In this document: positions 18,888 through 27,819 of the stretch, piece by piece
How positions within the stretch are numbered: the stretch's first letter is position 1
How the letters are laid out: each line of letters opens with the position of its first letter
Assembly: GCF_041321155.1 (NCBI RefSeq)
Contig: NZ_JBGGWB010000003.1
Coordinates: 1 to 64,000 of the forward strand
Origin: Sphingomonas sp. IW22
Lineage (GTDB): Bacteria > Pseudomonadota > Alphaproteobacteria > Sphingomonadales > Sphingomonadaceae
Direction: 5' to 3'
DNA: 64,000 nt
Notes under the pieces: model-generated
What the model was told of the DNA's origin: nothing
The model's input: the letters and a program-made list of their open reading frames with translations, nothing else
Databases searched by the model: none
Made by a program: the position numbers and the translations under genes

Positions 18888-19197
18888 GATTGTTCGATTG
18901 CCGAGCGCGCCACAACGAACCTGCGATCGCAGCACCGCAGCCGATGAACCCGCCCGCAGCGGCGATCGCGCCGGCTTCGTCGAAGATGATCGGCGCATAT
19001 GCGTCGAACGAGAACCACCATGGGAAGATCGACCACGGATGGTATATCGGGTGGCCGAACGCGAAGAACCAAGGTGCGCCTAGTTCGGCCTGGTAGGCGA
19101 GTTCCGCTGCCACCCACTGCGTCGCCGTCCAGATGCTCGCGACGATGATCGCGAGCACCACTATAATTTTTCCGATGAGCAGCTTTGTCGGGGTCAT
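18880..19197 (-). pseudogene. traG: traG (VirD4-type coupling protein) N-terminal fragment
   Basis: The minus strand encodes the membrane N-terminus of a Ti-plasmid-like TraG: TKLLIGKIIVVLAIIVASIW (helix 1), ELGAPWFFAFGHPIYHPW, FSFDAYAPIIFDEAGA and a second helix, then RARQSNNLTTYGS. The cytoplasmic ATPase domain is missing because the sequence breaks into inverted trbJ. ATG at 19,197 (MTPTKLL) is the likely native start. Confidence 0.75.
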
Positions 19198-19400
19198 GCG
19201 GGCCTCCGCCCGCATCGACGAGGGTTCGTCGTCCGGGCTGACCCTAAAGTCTCAAAATGCTATTGTTTGCGTCAGCGCCCCGCTGGTGCCGTCACAGGCA
19301 TTAGAAGGGACATTGAAACTGATTTGTCCCGCAATCCGGTTCAGTTCAAAAATAACGCGTACCCAAGCGTTACGATTAATTACCGGCGGCATCGTAGAGT

Positions 19401-21015
19401 TCAATCTGGTCGTAATCTGCTCGCGCCAACTTGCCCTCCTGGCGCCGCGAGTTTCGCCCATTGCCGGGCTTCGATTTCTCCAGCCGCACCTTGAGGGCGT
19501 TCATCTTTCAACCAAAATGCGAACCAATCCAGATTTCGTCTGTATATTGCTAGCCGATGTGTTGGCTGCCACTTTATGTGCGTCTCGTCAGGATAGATGC
19601 GTAGTTCGATTGGAGCATCAACCTCTCGCAGAGCGGTAAAGGCGGCGAGGGCGGAGCGGTATTCGCTGTCGGCCATTTGAAGCAGGACCGGGAAGCGGAT
19701 CTTGCTGGCATTTTTCACCCAGGAGATGCTCGACCAGAAGCTGTCTGAAGCGCTCGTCAACGCCGGCCAGCCGACATATTCGTATTGTCGTGCGGCAGCC
19801 GGCCCCAGCAAGGCTAGTTGCGTCGGTTCGGCGCAGCAATTGCTCATGGATGCAGCTGCAAACATGGTGCTGTTCACGCCGGCAAACTGAACCGTCGTAG
19901 CGCCATCGCTCAGGCCGGTGATGCCAATTCTTCGGCCGTCGGCCACTCCGCTGTCGATGACCTTCCTCACGCCGACCTCGATTCCGGAAAGAACATTCCG
20001 CTTGTCGATGAAGTCAGTAAGGTCCGCCTTGTCCAGGTCCGCATAGCTCTTCGCACCCGGCGCGACCGCTGGCGATCTGGGGCGCTCGATGCTCAAAACG
20101 GCAAAGCCATCGTTCGCGAAAGCCTGTATCGGATATTCGTCCCCTGTCCCCCCGCGCAGGAACCCGCGGGAGCCATATTGCACGACGATCATCGGATAGC
20201 GTGTCCCGGAACGAAACCCAACCGGAAGGACGAGATCACCGAACATCTCAACGCCGAAGGACGTCGTCCATTGAAGACGTTTGACCTCGCCCTTGGCGAG
20301 GCCGGCGAATTCTGGGTTAGGTTCGAAAACGGCCTGCTGCCTGCCTTTGCTCAAATCGACACGGACAATTCGTCGCGGAACAACGCTTCCCTCGGCCAAG
20401 CATAGCAAATCGTCGCCGATGGGCTTGCAATCGAAGAGGACGTCGGTCGTCTCGTAAAGTTTGCGCGGCTTATCCTTGCCCGGAACCCACTCATAGATGG
20501 CCGTCGTGCCTCGAGCCCAACCTTCTCGCCGGAGGAAACGAACGCGCTGCCCATCCTTCGACCACCATGCGCCCACGGCGATGTCGCTACATGTTTCAGC
20601 CGCGCACGTCAGCTTCCGCTGGTCTAGGCCCTCTACCGCCAGGTGGACGGCATAAGGGATAGGCCCATCGGGATCGATGTAGGTCCACGCACGCCTCCCC
20701 AGTGGGTTGCTGGTTACGGACTGCGTTCCGGCGGGCTCGGCCTCTCCAGAACCTCGGAATGATTGCTCCTCCCCCGGCGTCGCCGGCCGCGACGCCCCTG
20801 TCTGCAAGTCGATGGTTGTGAACGACTTCGGCGCCGGAGCGGGAACGAACGGCGCATTGCTCGCGATCGGAAAATAACGATCGTCGAACAAATATCCCGT
20901 TCGCCCCTCGGTCGCGATCGCCAGATAGGCCTGGTTGAGCGACTGGCGAGAGGAGAGAATAAGCGATTGCCCATCGGCCGAAATGCGAAAGTCGGCAATG
21001 TCGGAAGCGTTATAG
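19401..21015 (-). pseudogene. Second lasso peptide isopeptidase, 5'-truncated by IS3
   Basis: The frame is a paralogue of the isopeptidase at 13,755-15,899. It aligns in order with that protein from its residue 175 or so (DIADFRISADGQSLIL) to the C-terminus, keeping the Ser in GLSDGATT, the Asp in MADSEYRSA and the His in YPDETHIKW. The signal peptide and first propeller blades are gone; the break is exactly at the IS3 end (21,016). The open frame continues into the IS for another 46 codons and has an ATG at 21,155, but a protein starting there would lack an export signal. Confidence 0.75.
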
Positions 21016-21090
21016 TGTCCGTCGTCAGATGATTTGGCACTTTTGGCGGCGTGATCGAACGGAGAGATCGGCCTCGTCTGGGGGTTGATG

Positions 21091-22071
21091 TTAGGCGGCG
21101 AGCTTGCGGTGAAGCAAGCGCCGATGTTCGATGGTCTGCCGTTTGATCCTTTCACGTTGTTTGATGATGGCGCTGGCCCTGCCGAAGTAGGCGTCGGCGG
21201 GGGTCACGTTGTTCAGGCTCTCGTGGTAACGCTGGTGGTTGTAGTGCTCGACAAAGGCCTCGATCTGGGCCTCGAGGTCACCGGGCAGGAAGTAGTTCTC
21301 CAGCAGGATGCGGTTCTTCAGGGTCTGATGCCAGCGCTCGATTTTGCCTTGGGTCTGGGGGTGCATCGGAGCGCCGCGGACATGGCTCATCTTCCGAGCC
21401 TCGATGTATTCCGCCAGTTCGCCAGCGATGTAGCTGGGGCCATTGTCGCTGAGCAGCCGGGGCTTGTGCAGCACCGTCGCGCTGTCGCAGCCTGACGCCT
21501 GCAGGGCCAGGTCCAGCGTATCGGTTACATCCTCGGCCCGCATGTTGGTGCACAGCTTCCAGGCGATGATGTAGCGCGAGAAGTCGTCGAGCACGGTCGA
21601 GAGATACATCCAGCCCCACCCGATGATCTTGAAGTAGGTGAAGTCGGTCTGCCACATCTCGTTCGGACGCGTGGTCTTGGTGTGGAACGCATCGGCGGCC
21701 TTGATGACGACGTAGGCCGGGCTGGTAATCAGGTCGTGGGCCTTGAGCAGGCGGTAAACCGTGGCTTCGGATACAAAGTATTGACGTTCATCGGTAAATC
21801 GTACCGCCAACTCGCGAGGCGATAGCTCGGACTGCTCCAGGGCCAGTTCCACGATTTGGTCCTGCACATCCGGTGCGATGCGATTCCACACCCGGCTCGG
21901 TGCCGATGGCCGATCTTCCAGCGCCTCCGGGCCGCCCTCGAGGAAGCGATCATACCAGCGGTAGAACGTCCGCCGGGCAATGCCGAGCTGGTCCAGCGTC
22001 CGCTTGGCAGGCAAGTGCGACTGCTCGACGATCCTGATGATCTCGAGCTTTTCGGATGCCGGATACCTCAT
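21091..22071 (-). CDS. IS3-family transposase OrfB
   Basis: This 326-residue protein has an N-terminal helix-turn-helix (KRTLDQLGIARRTFYRWYDR) and an rve integrase core with the DDE residues in MWQTDFTYF, LLSDNGPSYI and QGKIERWHQTLK. ATG at 22,071 overlaps the orfA stop (ATGA), so OrfB may be made by coupled initiation. The long frame starting at 22,296 is antisense-like extension and not needed. Confidence 0.9.
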   Translation of the reverse strand: MRYPASEKLEIIRIVEQSHLPAKRTLDQLGIARRTFYRWYDRFLEGGPEALEDRPSAPSRVWNRIAPDVQDQIVELALEQSELSPRELAVRFTDERQYFVSEATVYRLLKAHDLITSPAYVVIKAADAFHTKTTRPNEMWQTDFTYFKIIGWGWMYLSTVLDDFSRYIIAWKLCTNMRAEDVTDTLDLALQASGCDSATVLHKPRLLSDNGPSYIAGELAEYIEARKMSHVRGAPMHPQTQGKIERWHQTLKNRILLENYFLPGDLEAQIEAFVEHYNHQRYHESLNNVTPADAYFGRASAIIKQRERIKRQTIEHRRLLHRKLAA

Positions 22072-22454
22072 TCGTCGTCGCCCCCATCCGCGATCATGCT
22101 TTTTTTCAGCAGACGGTTTTCGAGCGTCAGGTCGGCAACGCATTCCTTCAGGGCGCGGGCTTCGCGCCGCAAGTCCTGCACTTCGCCCGTGGTCGCGGCA
22201 CGGGCAGTGTCGCCGGCCAGGCGGCGCTTGCCCGCCTCCATAAACTCCTTGGACCAAGTGTAATACAGACTCTGGGCAATGCCTTCCTTGCGGCACAGCT
22301 CGGCAATGCTGTCCTCGCCGCGCAGACCGTCGAGCACGATGCGGATCTTGTCCTCGGCCGAGAAATGCCGACGGGTCTGCCGCCGGATGTCCTTCACCAC
22401 CCGCTCAGCGGGGGCCTTGACCGGCGATTTTTTCAAGGAGGGTTGGGTCTTCAT
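22068..22454 (-). CDS. IS3-family OrfA
   Basis: The 128-residue product has a Tnp_8-type helix-turn-helix (RRHFSAEDKIRIVLDGLRG, then SIAELCRKEGIAQSLYYTW) and a C-terminal leucine-zipper-like helix (LRREARALKECVADLTLENR). It should bind the IS ends and pair with OrfB. ATG at 22,454 follows GGAACGAAG; the frame is open up to 22,487. Confidence 0.88.
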   Translation of the reverse strand: MKTQPSLKKSPVKAPAERVVKDIRRQTRRHFSAEDKIRIVLDGLRGEDSIAELCRKEGIAQSLYYTWSKEFMEAGKRRLAGDTARAATTGEVQDLRREARALKECVADLTLENRLLKKSMIADGGDDE

Positions 22455-22616
22455 CTTCGTTCCTTCGTCACTACGACGAAGCCCCAACCCTCCTTAAATC
22501 ACAACCTCAAATCTGTGCCATGGGCGCTGACGGCGGACAGACTTCACCGTCAGCCAAACCCGCTAACAATATATCGCCTTGGGATGGCCTGGGAGCGAGT
22601 CATAGGAGGATTGTCC

Positions 22617-23966
22617 ATGAGCGAATACGTTGTAATTGATCCGGCAACAGATAGCAGGATTGCGGTGTATCCCGAAGCGTCGGGAGCAGATATTGAGCAT
22701 ATGCTGGCAACTGCGCAGAAGACATATGATGAGTGGTCTTCCTCGACGTCAGTCTCTGACCGTGCGGCAAAGCTCAATCTGCTAGCGGAAATTTTTGTTG
22801 AACGTGAAAATCAACTTGCAGCAATAATCCACCAGGAGGTGGGGAAACCCGTCGCCGACTCAGTCGACGAAGTTCGATTTTCGGCAGAAATACTTCGTGC
22901 ATTCGCTAATAACTCAGAAAAGTGGTTAGCTGACGAAGAATTGCATGTAAAGGATGGCATGCGTACTGTCATTAAGCGTCAGGGGATCGGTATTATCCTT
23001 GGAATTATGCCATGGAACTATCCTTATTATCAGGTTGTGCGCTTCGCCGCTCCAAACCTGCTGCTCGGAAATACAGTTATAATAAAACATGCAAACCAAT
23101 GTCCTGCTTCCGCCAAGATACTCGAAGAGATGTTTCTGGACGCCGGTTTTCCTGCCGGCGCATATACAAATGTGTATGCGACTCATGATCAAATATCGAC
23201 CTTGATTGCGGATGATCGCTTGCAAGGTGTGTCATTAACTGGTTCAGAGCGCGCTGGCGCAATTGTTGCAGAACAAGCTGGCCGCAATCTCAAGAAGTGT
23301 GTGCTCGAGCTTGGCGGATCGGACCCCTTCATCGTACTCGACACTGCTGACGTCGAAAATGCTGTAAAACATGCAGTATGGGGCCGTATGAAGAATATGG
23401 GGCAATCCTGTACCGGCTCCAAGCGCTTCATCGTTATTGAATCGGTGTTCGATGAGTTCAAGGAAAAATTCATCGAGGCGCTTAAGAGTGAAGCTGGCGT
23501 TGCTGAGTTTCCACCTTTGTCTTCACGTGCTGCGACCACAACGCTTGTAAAACAGGTGGAAACGGCTCTTAAGGAGGGAGCACAGCTTGAGATCGGTGAT
23601 AATTTACCGAATGGTAATTTCTACAAGCCGGCTGTGTTGACAAACATTACGCCCGATATGTCCGTCTATTCGGAAGAGTTGTTTGGTCCCGTTGCTCAAC
23701 TTTACTGTGTCTCAAGCGACGACGAGGCTGTAAGGCTTGCGAATGACAATCCATACGGCTTGGGTTCGGTGGTTATATGTGATGATATCGAACGTGCTGA
23801 ACGCGTCGGTGATCGTCTTGAGGTTGGCATGGTGTATCTTAATGCAGCGGGCCTGGATGGGGCGGATGTGCCCTTCGGAGGCATTAAGAAGTCCGGTTTC
23901 GGGCGTGAGTTGGGCAGACTGAGCATTGATGAATTTGCCAACAAAAAGATTTATCGTTACGGGTGA
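22617..23966 (+). CDS. NAD(P)-dependent aldehyde dehydrogenase, short SSADH type
   Basis: The 449-residue enzyme belongs to the compact succinate-semialdehyde dehydrogenase group, oxidising an aldehyde to the acid in the cytoplasm. Catalytic Cys is in MGQSCTGSKR, the general-base Glu in LELGGSDPF, and the cofactor loop in GIMPWNYPYY. ATG at 22,617 has AGGAGG upstream; the open frame extends back into the IS but that part is spurious. Codons are clearly more AT-rich than in neighbouring genes, as in the ALDH at 34,768, hinting at a different donor. The native substrate cannot be read. Confidence 0.85.
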   Translation: MSEYVVIDPATDSRIAVYPEASGADIEHMLATAQKTYDEWSSSTSVSDRAAKLNLLAEIFVERENQLAAIIHQEVGKPVADSVDEVRFSAEILRAFANNSEKWLADEELHVKDGMRTVIKRQGIGIILGIMPWNYPYYQVVRFAAPNLLLGNTVIIKHANQCPASAKILEEMFLDAGFPAGAYTNVYATHDQISTLIADDRLQGVSLTGSERAGAIVAEQAGRNLKKCVLELGGSDPFIVLDTADVENAVKHAVWGRMKNMGQSCTGSKRFIVIESVFDEFKEKFIEALKSEAGVAEFPPLSSRAATTTLVKQVETALKEGAQLEIGDNLPNGNFYKPAVLTNITPDMSVYSEELFGPVAQLYCVSSDDEAVRLANDNPYGLGSVVICDDIERAERVGDRLEVGMVYLNAAGLDGADVPFGGIKKSGFGRELGRLSIDEFANKKIYRYG

Positions 23967-24114
23967 GGTCTGATTTTGGGGTGGGCACGACGGCGGATGC
24001 ACGTGTTTCGTTTGAAAGCGCGCTTGCTAGCAGGCCGTCGTGCCAATTTGAATCGCTGAGTCCGTGAACTGATCCGTGGACGCCTTCCTGCATCGGGCAT
24101 TGTATGATACTGCT

Positions 24115-24275
24115 GGTGTTTCAGGAAATCCAGGCGTTCATGTTGAGCGCGAGATTGGCAACCCATAGTATTCCCTCGGTGCAGACGGATCGATTGTACA
24201 TACGTCAGAACAGGCCCATTTCCGCCTTCTGATAGGCAAAGACCTGCTCGACGCTGGCGCATTGGCCTGGATTGG
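24115..24275 (-). pseudogene. IS5-like transposase C-terminal remnant
   Basis: The minus strand reads CASVEQVFAYQKAEMGLF, stop, then RSVCTEGILWVANLALNMN, stop. This is the usual C-terminal pattern of IS5-family transposases (VEhVFA.QK..MGLFIRT then ..a...laNLaYN..R). Two in-frame stops and loss of the rest make it a relic. The surrounding bases, 23,967-24,379, hold no other gene. Confidence 0.55.
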
Positions 24276-24379
24276 GTGGCGTTACCGCTCCGGATGTCGT
24301 CCGACACCGGTCACCCCGATCAAGGAGCGGCAATAATCCCCGCGAATGGGCACCGTGTAAGGCGGCCTTCAGACCTCAC

Positions 24380-24706
24380 TTACTTTTTTATTGCTCCATG
24401 ATCGATCGATAAGCGGTATCGGCCCAGACAGACGTCCCGTTTGCAGCCAAGGATTGACCCTGACCGGGCCTTGATCTGCACTTTCGCCGAATTCTGCAAG
24501 ACCGCAGAGGATGTTCCGTTGATCAGTTCGTCGTTCAGGCAAGCGATTGGATCCCTCATCCCTCGGGTGAGCCCGATTTGACGTAGGGCGACTTCAAATA
24601 GAGTTTCAAAATCTCGAGATGCTACTTGCATCAGCGCACAACTGCGTGGGGCAGGCTCCCAAGCCACGGCGGTGTACCTCGCCAAAAACTCGGCATAGTT
24701 CATCAA
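24380..24706 (-). CDS. Hypothetical protein
   Basis: A 108-codon frame on the minus strand begins MMNYAEFLARYTAVAWEPAP. It has no recognised domain, signal peptide or membrane segment. It lies between a transposase relic and a divergent IclR gene, so it may be a shortened remnant of a larger protein. I cannot assign a function, and it may not be expressed. Confidence 0.25.
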   Translation of the reverse strand: MMNYAEFLARYTAVAWEPAPRSCALMQVASRDFETLFEVALRQIGLTRGMRDPIACLNDELINGTSSAVLQNSAKVQIKARSGSILGCKRDVCLGRYRLSIDHGAIKK

Positions 24707-24785
24707 TGTTGAACTTACTTCATTCCTGAACCACTTCTATCCCATCCAGTTCATGTGGTAAGGCTATGCCGCTGCACCTTTTGGG

Positions 24786-25538
24786 ATGACACATGACGCA
24801 AACGGGCGCTTTGAAAGACGGGCAGGGGAACAGGACGTGATCCAATCCATCGAGCGCGCGGTCGCGATTCTTGAGATCATCGCGCAAGAGGGCGGTGCCG
24901 CCCATCTGCGTCATATTGCCGAGAAGACGGGGCTCGGTAAGACTACCGTCCACAACATCCTGAAGACGCTCGACGAACTGGGCTATGTCAGCCGGCGTAT
25001 CGGCGACATGCGTTATCATCTGGGCAACCGGATACTCAACCTGGCGCGGATTGCCGGCGATGATTCCGCGTTACGTACGCGGCTTCGGCCCGTTTTAGAA
25101 AGGATCGCTGAGAAGACCGGTGAAACGGTCTATCTTGGCGTTCCGAGCGGGGACGAAATCTACTATCTCGCCGGCATCGAGTCAGGGCAGATGCTCAAGA
25201 CCTCTCGGCCGCCGGCCGAGCGGGAGCGGCTCGAGGGCTCGGCGGTAGGGCTCGTCTTTCTCGCCTTCATGCCTGGGCTGCGAAAGCGCGTCCTGGCGAC
25301 GCGCGCCGATGCGTTCCCACCCGATATCGTCGCAGAGTTCGAAAAGGTGGCTACAGTGGGCTACGCGCTCGATCTTGAGGCATCCTCGCCCGGACTGCAT
25401 TGCGTCGCCGTTCCATGGCGCGAAAATGGCGAGGTGAGGGCGGGCATAGCCTTGAGCGGGCCATCCATTCGTATGCCGCGAAAAACGCTGCCTGACCTGG
25501 CCTGGCTGATGATGAATGAACTCGATAAGATGAAATAG
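24786..25538 (+). CDS. IclR-family transcriptional regulator
   Basis: The 250-residue protein has the IclR winged helix (SIERAVAILEIIAQEGG, then LRHIAEKTGLGKTTVHNIL and GYVSRRIGDMRYHLG) and the C-terminal effector domain (ETVYLGVPSGDEIYYL, GSAVGLVFLAFM). It should bind a small carbon-source-related ligand. It precedes lrgBA on the opposite strand, convergent, so its target is not obvious; the ALDH at 22,617 is one candidate. Confidence 0.85.
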   Translation: MTHDANGRFERRAGEQDVIQSIERAVAILEIIAQEGGAAHLRHIAEKTGLGKTTVHNILKTLDELGYVSRRIGDMRYHLGNRILNLARIAGDDSALRTRLRPVLERIAEKTGETVYLGVPSGDEIYYLAGIESGQMLKTSRPPAERERLEGSAVGLVFLAFMPGLRKRVLATRADAFPPDIVAEFEKVATVGYALDLEASSPGLHCVAVPWRENGEVRAGIALSGPSIRMPRKTLPDLAWLMMNELDKMK

Positions 25539-25577
25539 TTGCTCATTTCCCGTGCGTTGCATGGCCGTCGTTGATCG

Positions 25578-26288
25578 TCATAGATGAACAAAGAGCGTCA
25601 CGACGAGGACGTTCATCAGCCCCACCAGCACCATGACGAGGCCGGCAATCGAGCCTTCTTCCCGGCCAATCTCATGTGCCTTGGCCGTACCTGCACCATG
25701 AGCGGCGGTCCCGAAAAGTGCGCCACGCGCCAAGGTCGAACGCACAGGCAGCCAGGCCAGCATCGCTTCACCCAGCACGGCTCCAAGTACACCCGTGAGC
25801 ACGGTAAAGACCGCTGTCAGATCGGGTATACCGCCAATATCGCCGGATACCGCCATTGCGAAAGGCGTGCTGATGGAACGGGGCAGCAGACTCTGGCGAA
25901 GAGGGCCGTCGAGACCGAGAAGTGTGGCGAACAACCAGCTTGTTCCGACCGCCGTGGCGCTCCCGACAAGCATGCCTATTGTCAGCACCGGCCACTGCCG
26001 GCGGATCAGCTCCCGCTGTTCGTAAATTGGTACGGCGAAAGCAACGGTTGCCGGTCCAAGAAGGCTGACAAGCCAACCCGTGCCACGGATATAGTCCCGG
26101 TAATCCTCGTGCAGCATCTGGACAAGGATGATCAGGCAAGCTGGCGTAACGGCCAGCGGCATCAACCACCAACGCGGCCAATGTCGATACAGGCGCTTCG
26201 CTATCAAATAGAGCAGGACGGTGGCCACCGACCACAGCAGCGACTGGATCAGCGGGTCATGCAGGGAGAGGGTTGGCGCCGTCATCAC
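25578..26288 (-). CDS. lrgB: LrgB/CidB-family membrane protein
   Basis: This 236-residue integral membrane protein has six or more hydrophobic helices and the LrgB signature region (GPATVAFAVPIYEQRELIRR, LLPRSISTPFAMAVSGDIGG, GTAAHGAGTAKAHEIGREEG). Relatives act with LrgA in murein-hydrolase control or in transport of small acids such as pyruvate; the plant homologue PLGG1 carries glycolate and glycerate. Its start overlaps lrgA by 32 bases. Confidence 0.88.
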   Translation of the reverse strand: MMTAPTLSLHDPLIQSLLWSVATVLLYLIAKRLYRHWPRWWLMPLAVTPACLIILVQMLHEDYRDYIRGTGWLVSLLGPATVAFAVPIYEQRELIRRQWPVLTIGMLVGSATAVGTSWLFATLLGLDGPLRQSLLPRSISTPFAMAVSGDIGGIPDLTAVFTVLTGVLGAVLGEAMLAWLPVRSTLARGALFGTAAHGAGTAKAHEIGREEGSIAGLVMVLVGLMNVLVVTLFVHL

Positions 26289-26676
26289 CGGACCTCCAGC
26301 GATAGCAAAGATCGATCGTCACCGCCGTCACGCCCATCACCGCGATCGTGCTTGCAACAATCACGGCGAGAACCTTCAATCCGAGGAGCCCGAAAAACTC
26401 GTGATGGTCGGTTACGGCGAGAACGGCGGGGATGAAGAACAGCAGCATCTCGCCCAGGAACCATTCGGCACCTCGCTTCATGCTGAAGAGGCTCACCCTG
26501 TGGGTGGCGAGCAGACCGAGGGCAAGGAGCATCCCGACAACCCCGCCCGGTGCCGGGAAGCCTGTCCAGCGCACAATCCCCTCGCCGACGACCCAAAGGG
26601 CGACGATGAGCCCGATCTGGATCAGGCGGCTGGCATGGAAGCGGCGGCGAAAACGAACGACGAGCGCGTGGATCAT
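26257..26676 (-). CDS. lrgA: LrgA/CidA-family membrane protein
   Basis: The 139-residue product has four hydrophobic helices and the CidA/LrgA pattern (FPAPGGVVGMLLALGLLA, then FLGEMLLFFIPAVLAV and LLGLKVLAVIVASTIAV). It forms a holin-like or transporter pair with LrgB. ATG at 26,676 is preferred because GGAGG lies seven bases upstream; the frame is open to 26,751. It is transcribed divergently from a LysR regulator with a palindrome between them. Confidence 0.87.
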   Translation of the reverse strand: MIHALVVRFRRRFHASRLIQIGLIVALWVVGEGIVRWTGFPAPGGVVGMLLALGLLATHRVSLFSMKRGAEWFLGEMLLFFIPAVLAVTDHHEFFGLLGLKVLAVIVASTIAVMGVTAVTIDLCYRWRSGDDGANPLPA

Positions 26677-26698
26677 GGTGACCTCCGCCATCTCTATA

Positions 26699-26713
26699 TG
26701 CTGCGCCGCAGCA
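26699..26713. promoter_or_regulatory. Palindrome in lrgA-lysR intergenic region
   Basis: TGCTGCG-C-CGCAGCA is a perfect 15-base inverted repeat between divergent lrgA and the lysR gene. Divergent LysR pairs usually share an operator in this position. No experiment or second copy supports it here. Confidence 0.4.
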
Positions 26714-26762
26714 TGAGTAAAATGACTTGTTGGACTAGATAATATTCGCATAAGGAATTCTG

Positions 26763-27647
26763 ATGGAACTGCGATCCCTTCGGGCCTTTGTTGAGGTCGT
26801 GCGCCAGGGCGGTTTCTCGCAGGCCGCCAGGACGGTTTTCACCACACAGTCCGCGGTGAGCAAAGCCGTGCGCCAGCTTGAGGCAGAAATCGGCATGCCT
26901 GTACTCGATCGCGTCGGGCATCGCAGCACATTGACGGCGGCAGGCGAAATTGTCTTTCGCCGTGCTACCAGGATGCTTGCGCAGCGCGAGGACATGTTGG
27001 CCGAACTTGAGGACTTGCGCGGCCTGGGGCGCGGCCTGCTGCGCCTCGGCTTGCCGCCTGTTGGTTCGAGCACGTTGTTCGCCCCGCTATTCGCGGTTTA
27101 TCGCCATCGGTATCCTCAAATCGACATCCGCCTCCTCGAACATGGCAGCAATCGCCTGGAGGAAATCCTGCGCGCAGGAGAGATCGATCTTGGGGCCTCG
27201 CTTCTGCCGGTCTCGGACGAATTCGAGTGGCAGATTGTGAGGCGCGAACCACTCGTGGCCCTTCTTCCTGTCCAACATCCTCTCGCCCAGAAAGACACCA
27301 TCCAGACCGTCGAGCTGAAGGACATGCCGTTCGTCCTGTTCGAAAGCGGGTTCGCGCTGAACCGCATCATCCTCGACCTTTGCCGCAGACAGGGTTTCGA
27401 GCCCGAAGTTGTGGCGCGGAGCAGCCAGATCGATTTCATCATCGCACTGGCTGTGGCTGAACTTGGCGTGGCATTCATGCCGCGCCTGATCGCCGAGCAG
27501 CGCCCAAATGACCGGATCCGTTATGTTCCCCTCGCTGAACCGGATGCCTATTGGGACATCGCAATGATCTGGCGTAGGGGCGCCTATCTTTCGCATGCCG
27601 CGAAAGCCTGGCTTGATCTTGTAAAGGAAACCCATCCGAGCGATTGA
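26763..27647 (+). CDS. LysR-family transcriptional regulator
   Basis: The 294-residue protein has an N-terminal LysR helix-turn-helix (MELRSLRAFVEVVRQGGFSQ, then TQSAVSKAVRQLEAEIG) and a periplasmic-binding-like effector domain (RLGLPPVGSSTLFAPLF, LLEHGSNRLEEILRAGEIDL). It lies divergent to lrgAB, so it most likely controls that pair in response to a small organic acid; the effector is unknown. Confidence 0.87.
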   Translation: MELRSLRAFVEVVRQGGFSQAARTVFTTQSAVSKAVRQLEAEIGMPVLDRVGHRSTLTAAGEIVFRRATRMLAQREDMLAELEDLRGLGRGLLRLGLPPVGSSTLFAPLFAVYRHRYPQIDIRLLEHGSNRLEEILRAGEIDLGASLLPVSDEFEWQIVRREPLVALLPVQHPLAQKDTIQTVELKDMPFVLFESGFALNRIILDLCRRQGFEPEVVARSSQIDFIIALAVAELGVAFMPRLIAEQRPNDRIRYVPLAEPDAYWDIAMIWRRGAYLSHAAKAWLDLVKETHPSD

Positions 27648-27819
27648 TTGGCCGGTTCTCCTGACCGCCCATACGCCTAACACGTGACAGCGCAGACCGA
27701 TTTTCAAGATCGTTGAAACCTTGCTGAATTATTCCCATGTCCCTTTGCGATTTCTTCCCATCGCGCACTCCATGATTAATGTCTGAGGCTGCCTTTTCAT
27801 TCAAGGAAGGAAGCCATAA

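Larger units (their letters stand above)
21016..22539 (-). mobile_element. Complete IS3-family insertion sequence (copy 2)
   Basis: The 1,524 bp element has terminal inverted repeats beginning TGTCCGTCGTCAG at 21,016 and TGTCCGCCGTCAG (reverse strand) at 22,539; a conserved GGCAC follows seven bases later in both ends. It carries orfA and orfB overlapping by ATGA. Bases flanking the two ends (..TTATAG and GACTTC..) do not match, so no target duplication is visible and the flanks have probably recombined. Its right end is duplicated, inverted, at positions 1-118. Confidence 0.88.

Noticed and set aside
22056..22616. N-terminal extension of the ALDH into the IS3 element
   Set aside because: The extension is antisense transposase sequence; a good ribosome site and the family's usual length support ATG 22,617.
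25584..26435. 283-codon plus-strand frame across lrgBA
   Set aside because: Antisense shadow of lrgB and lrgA, without a domain.
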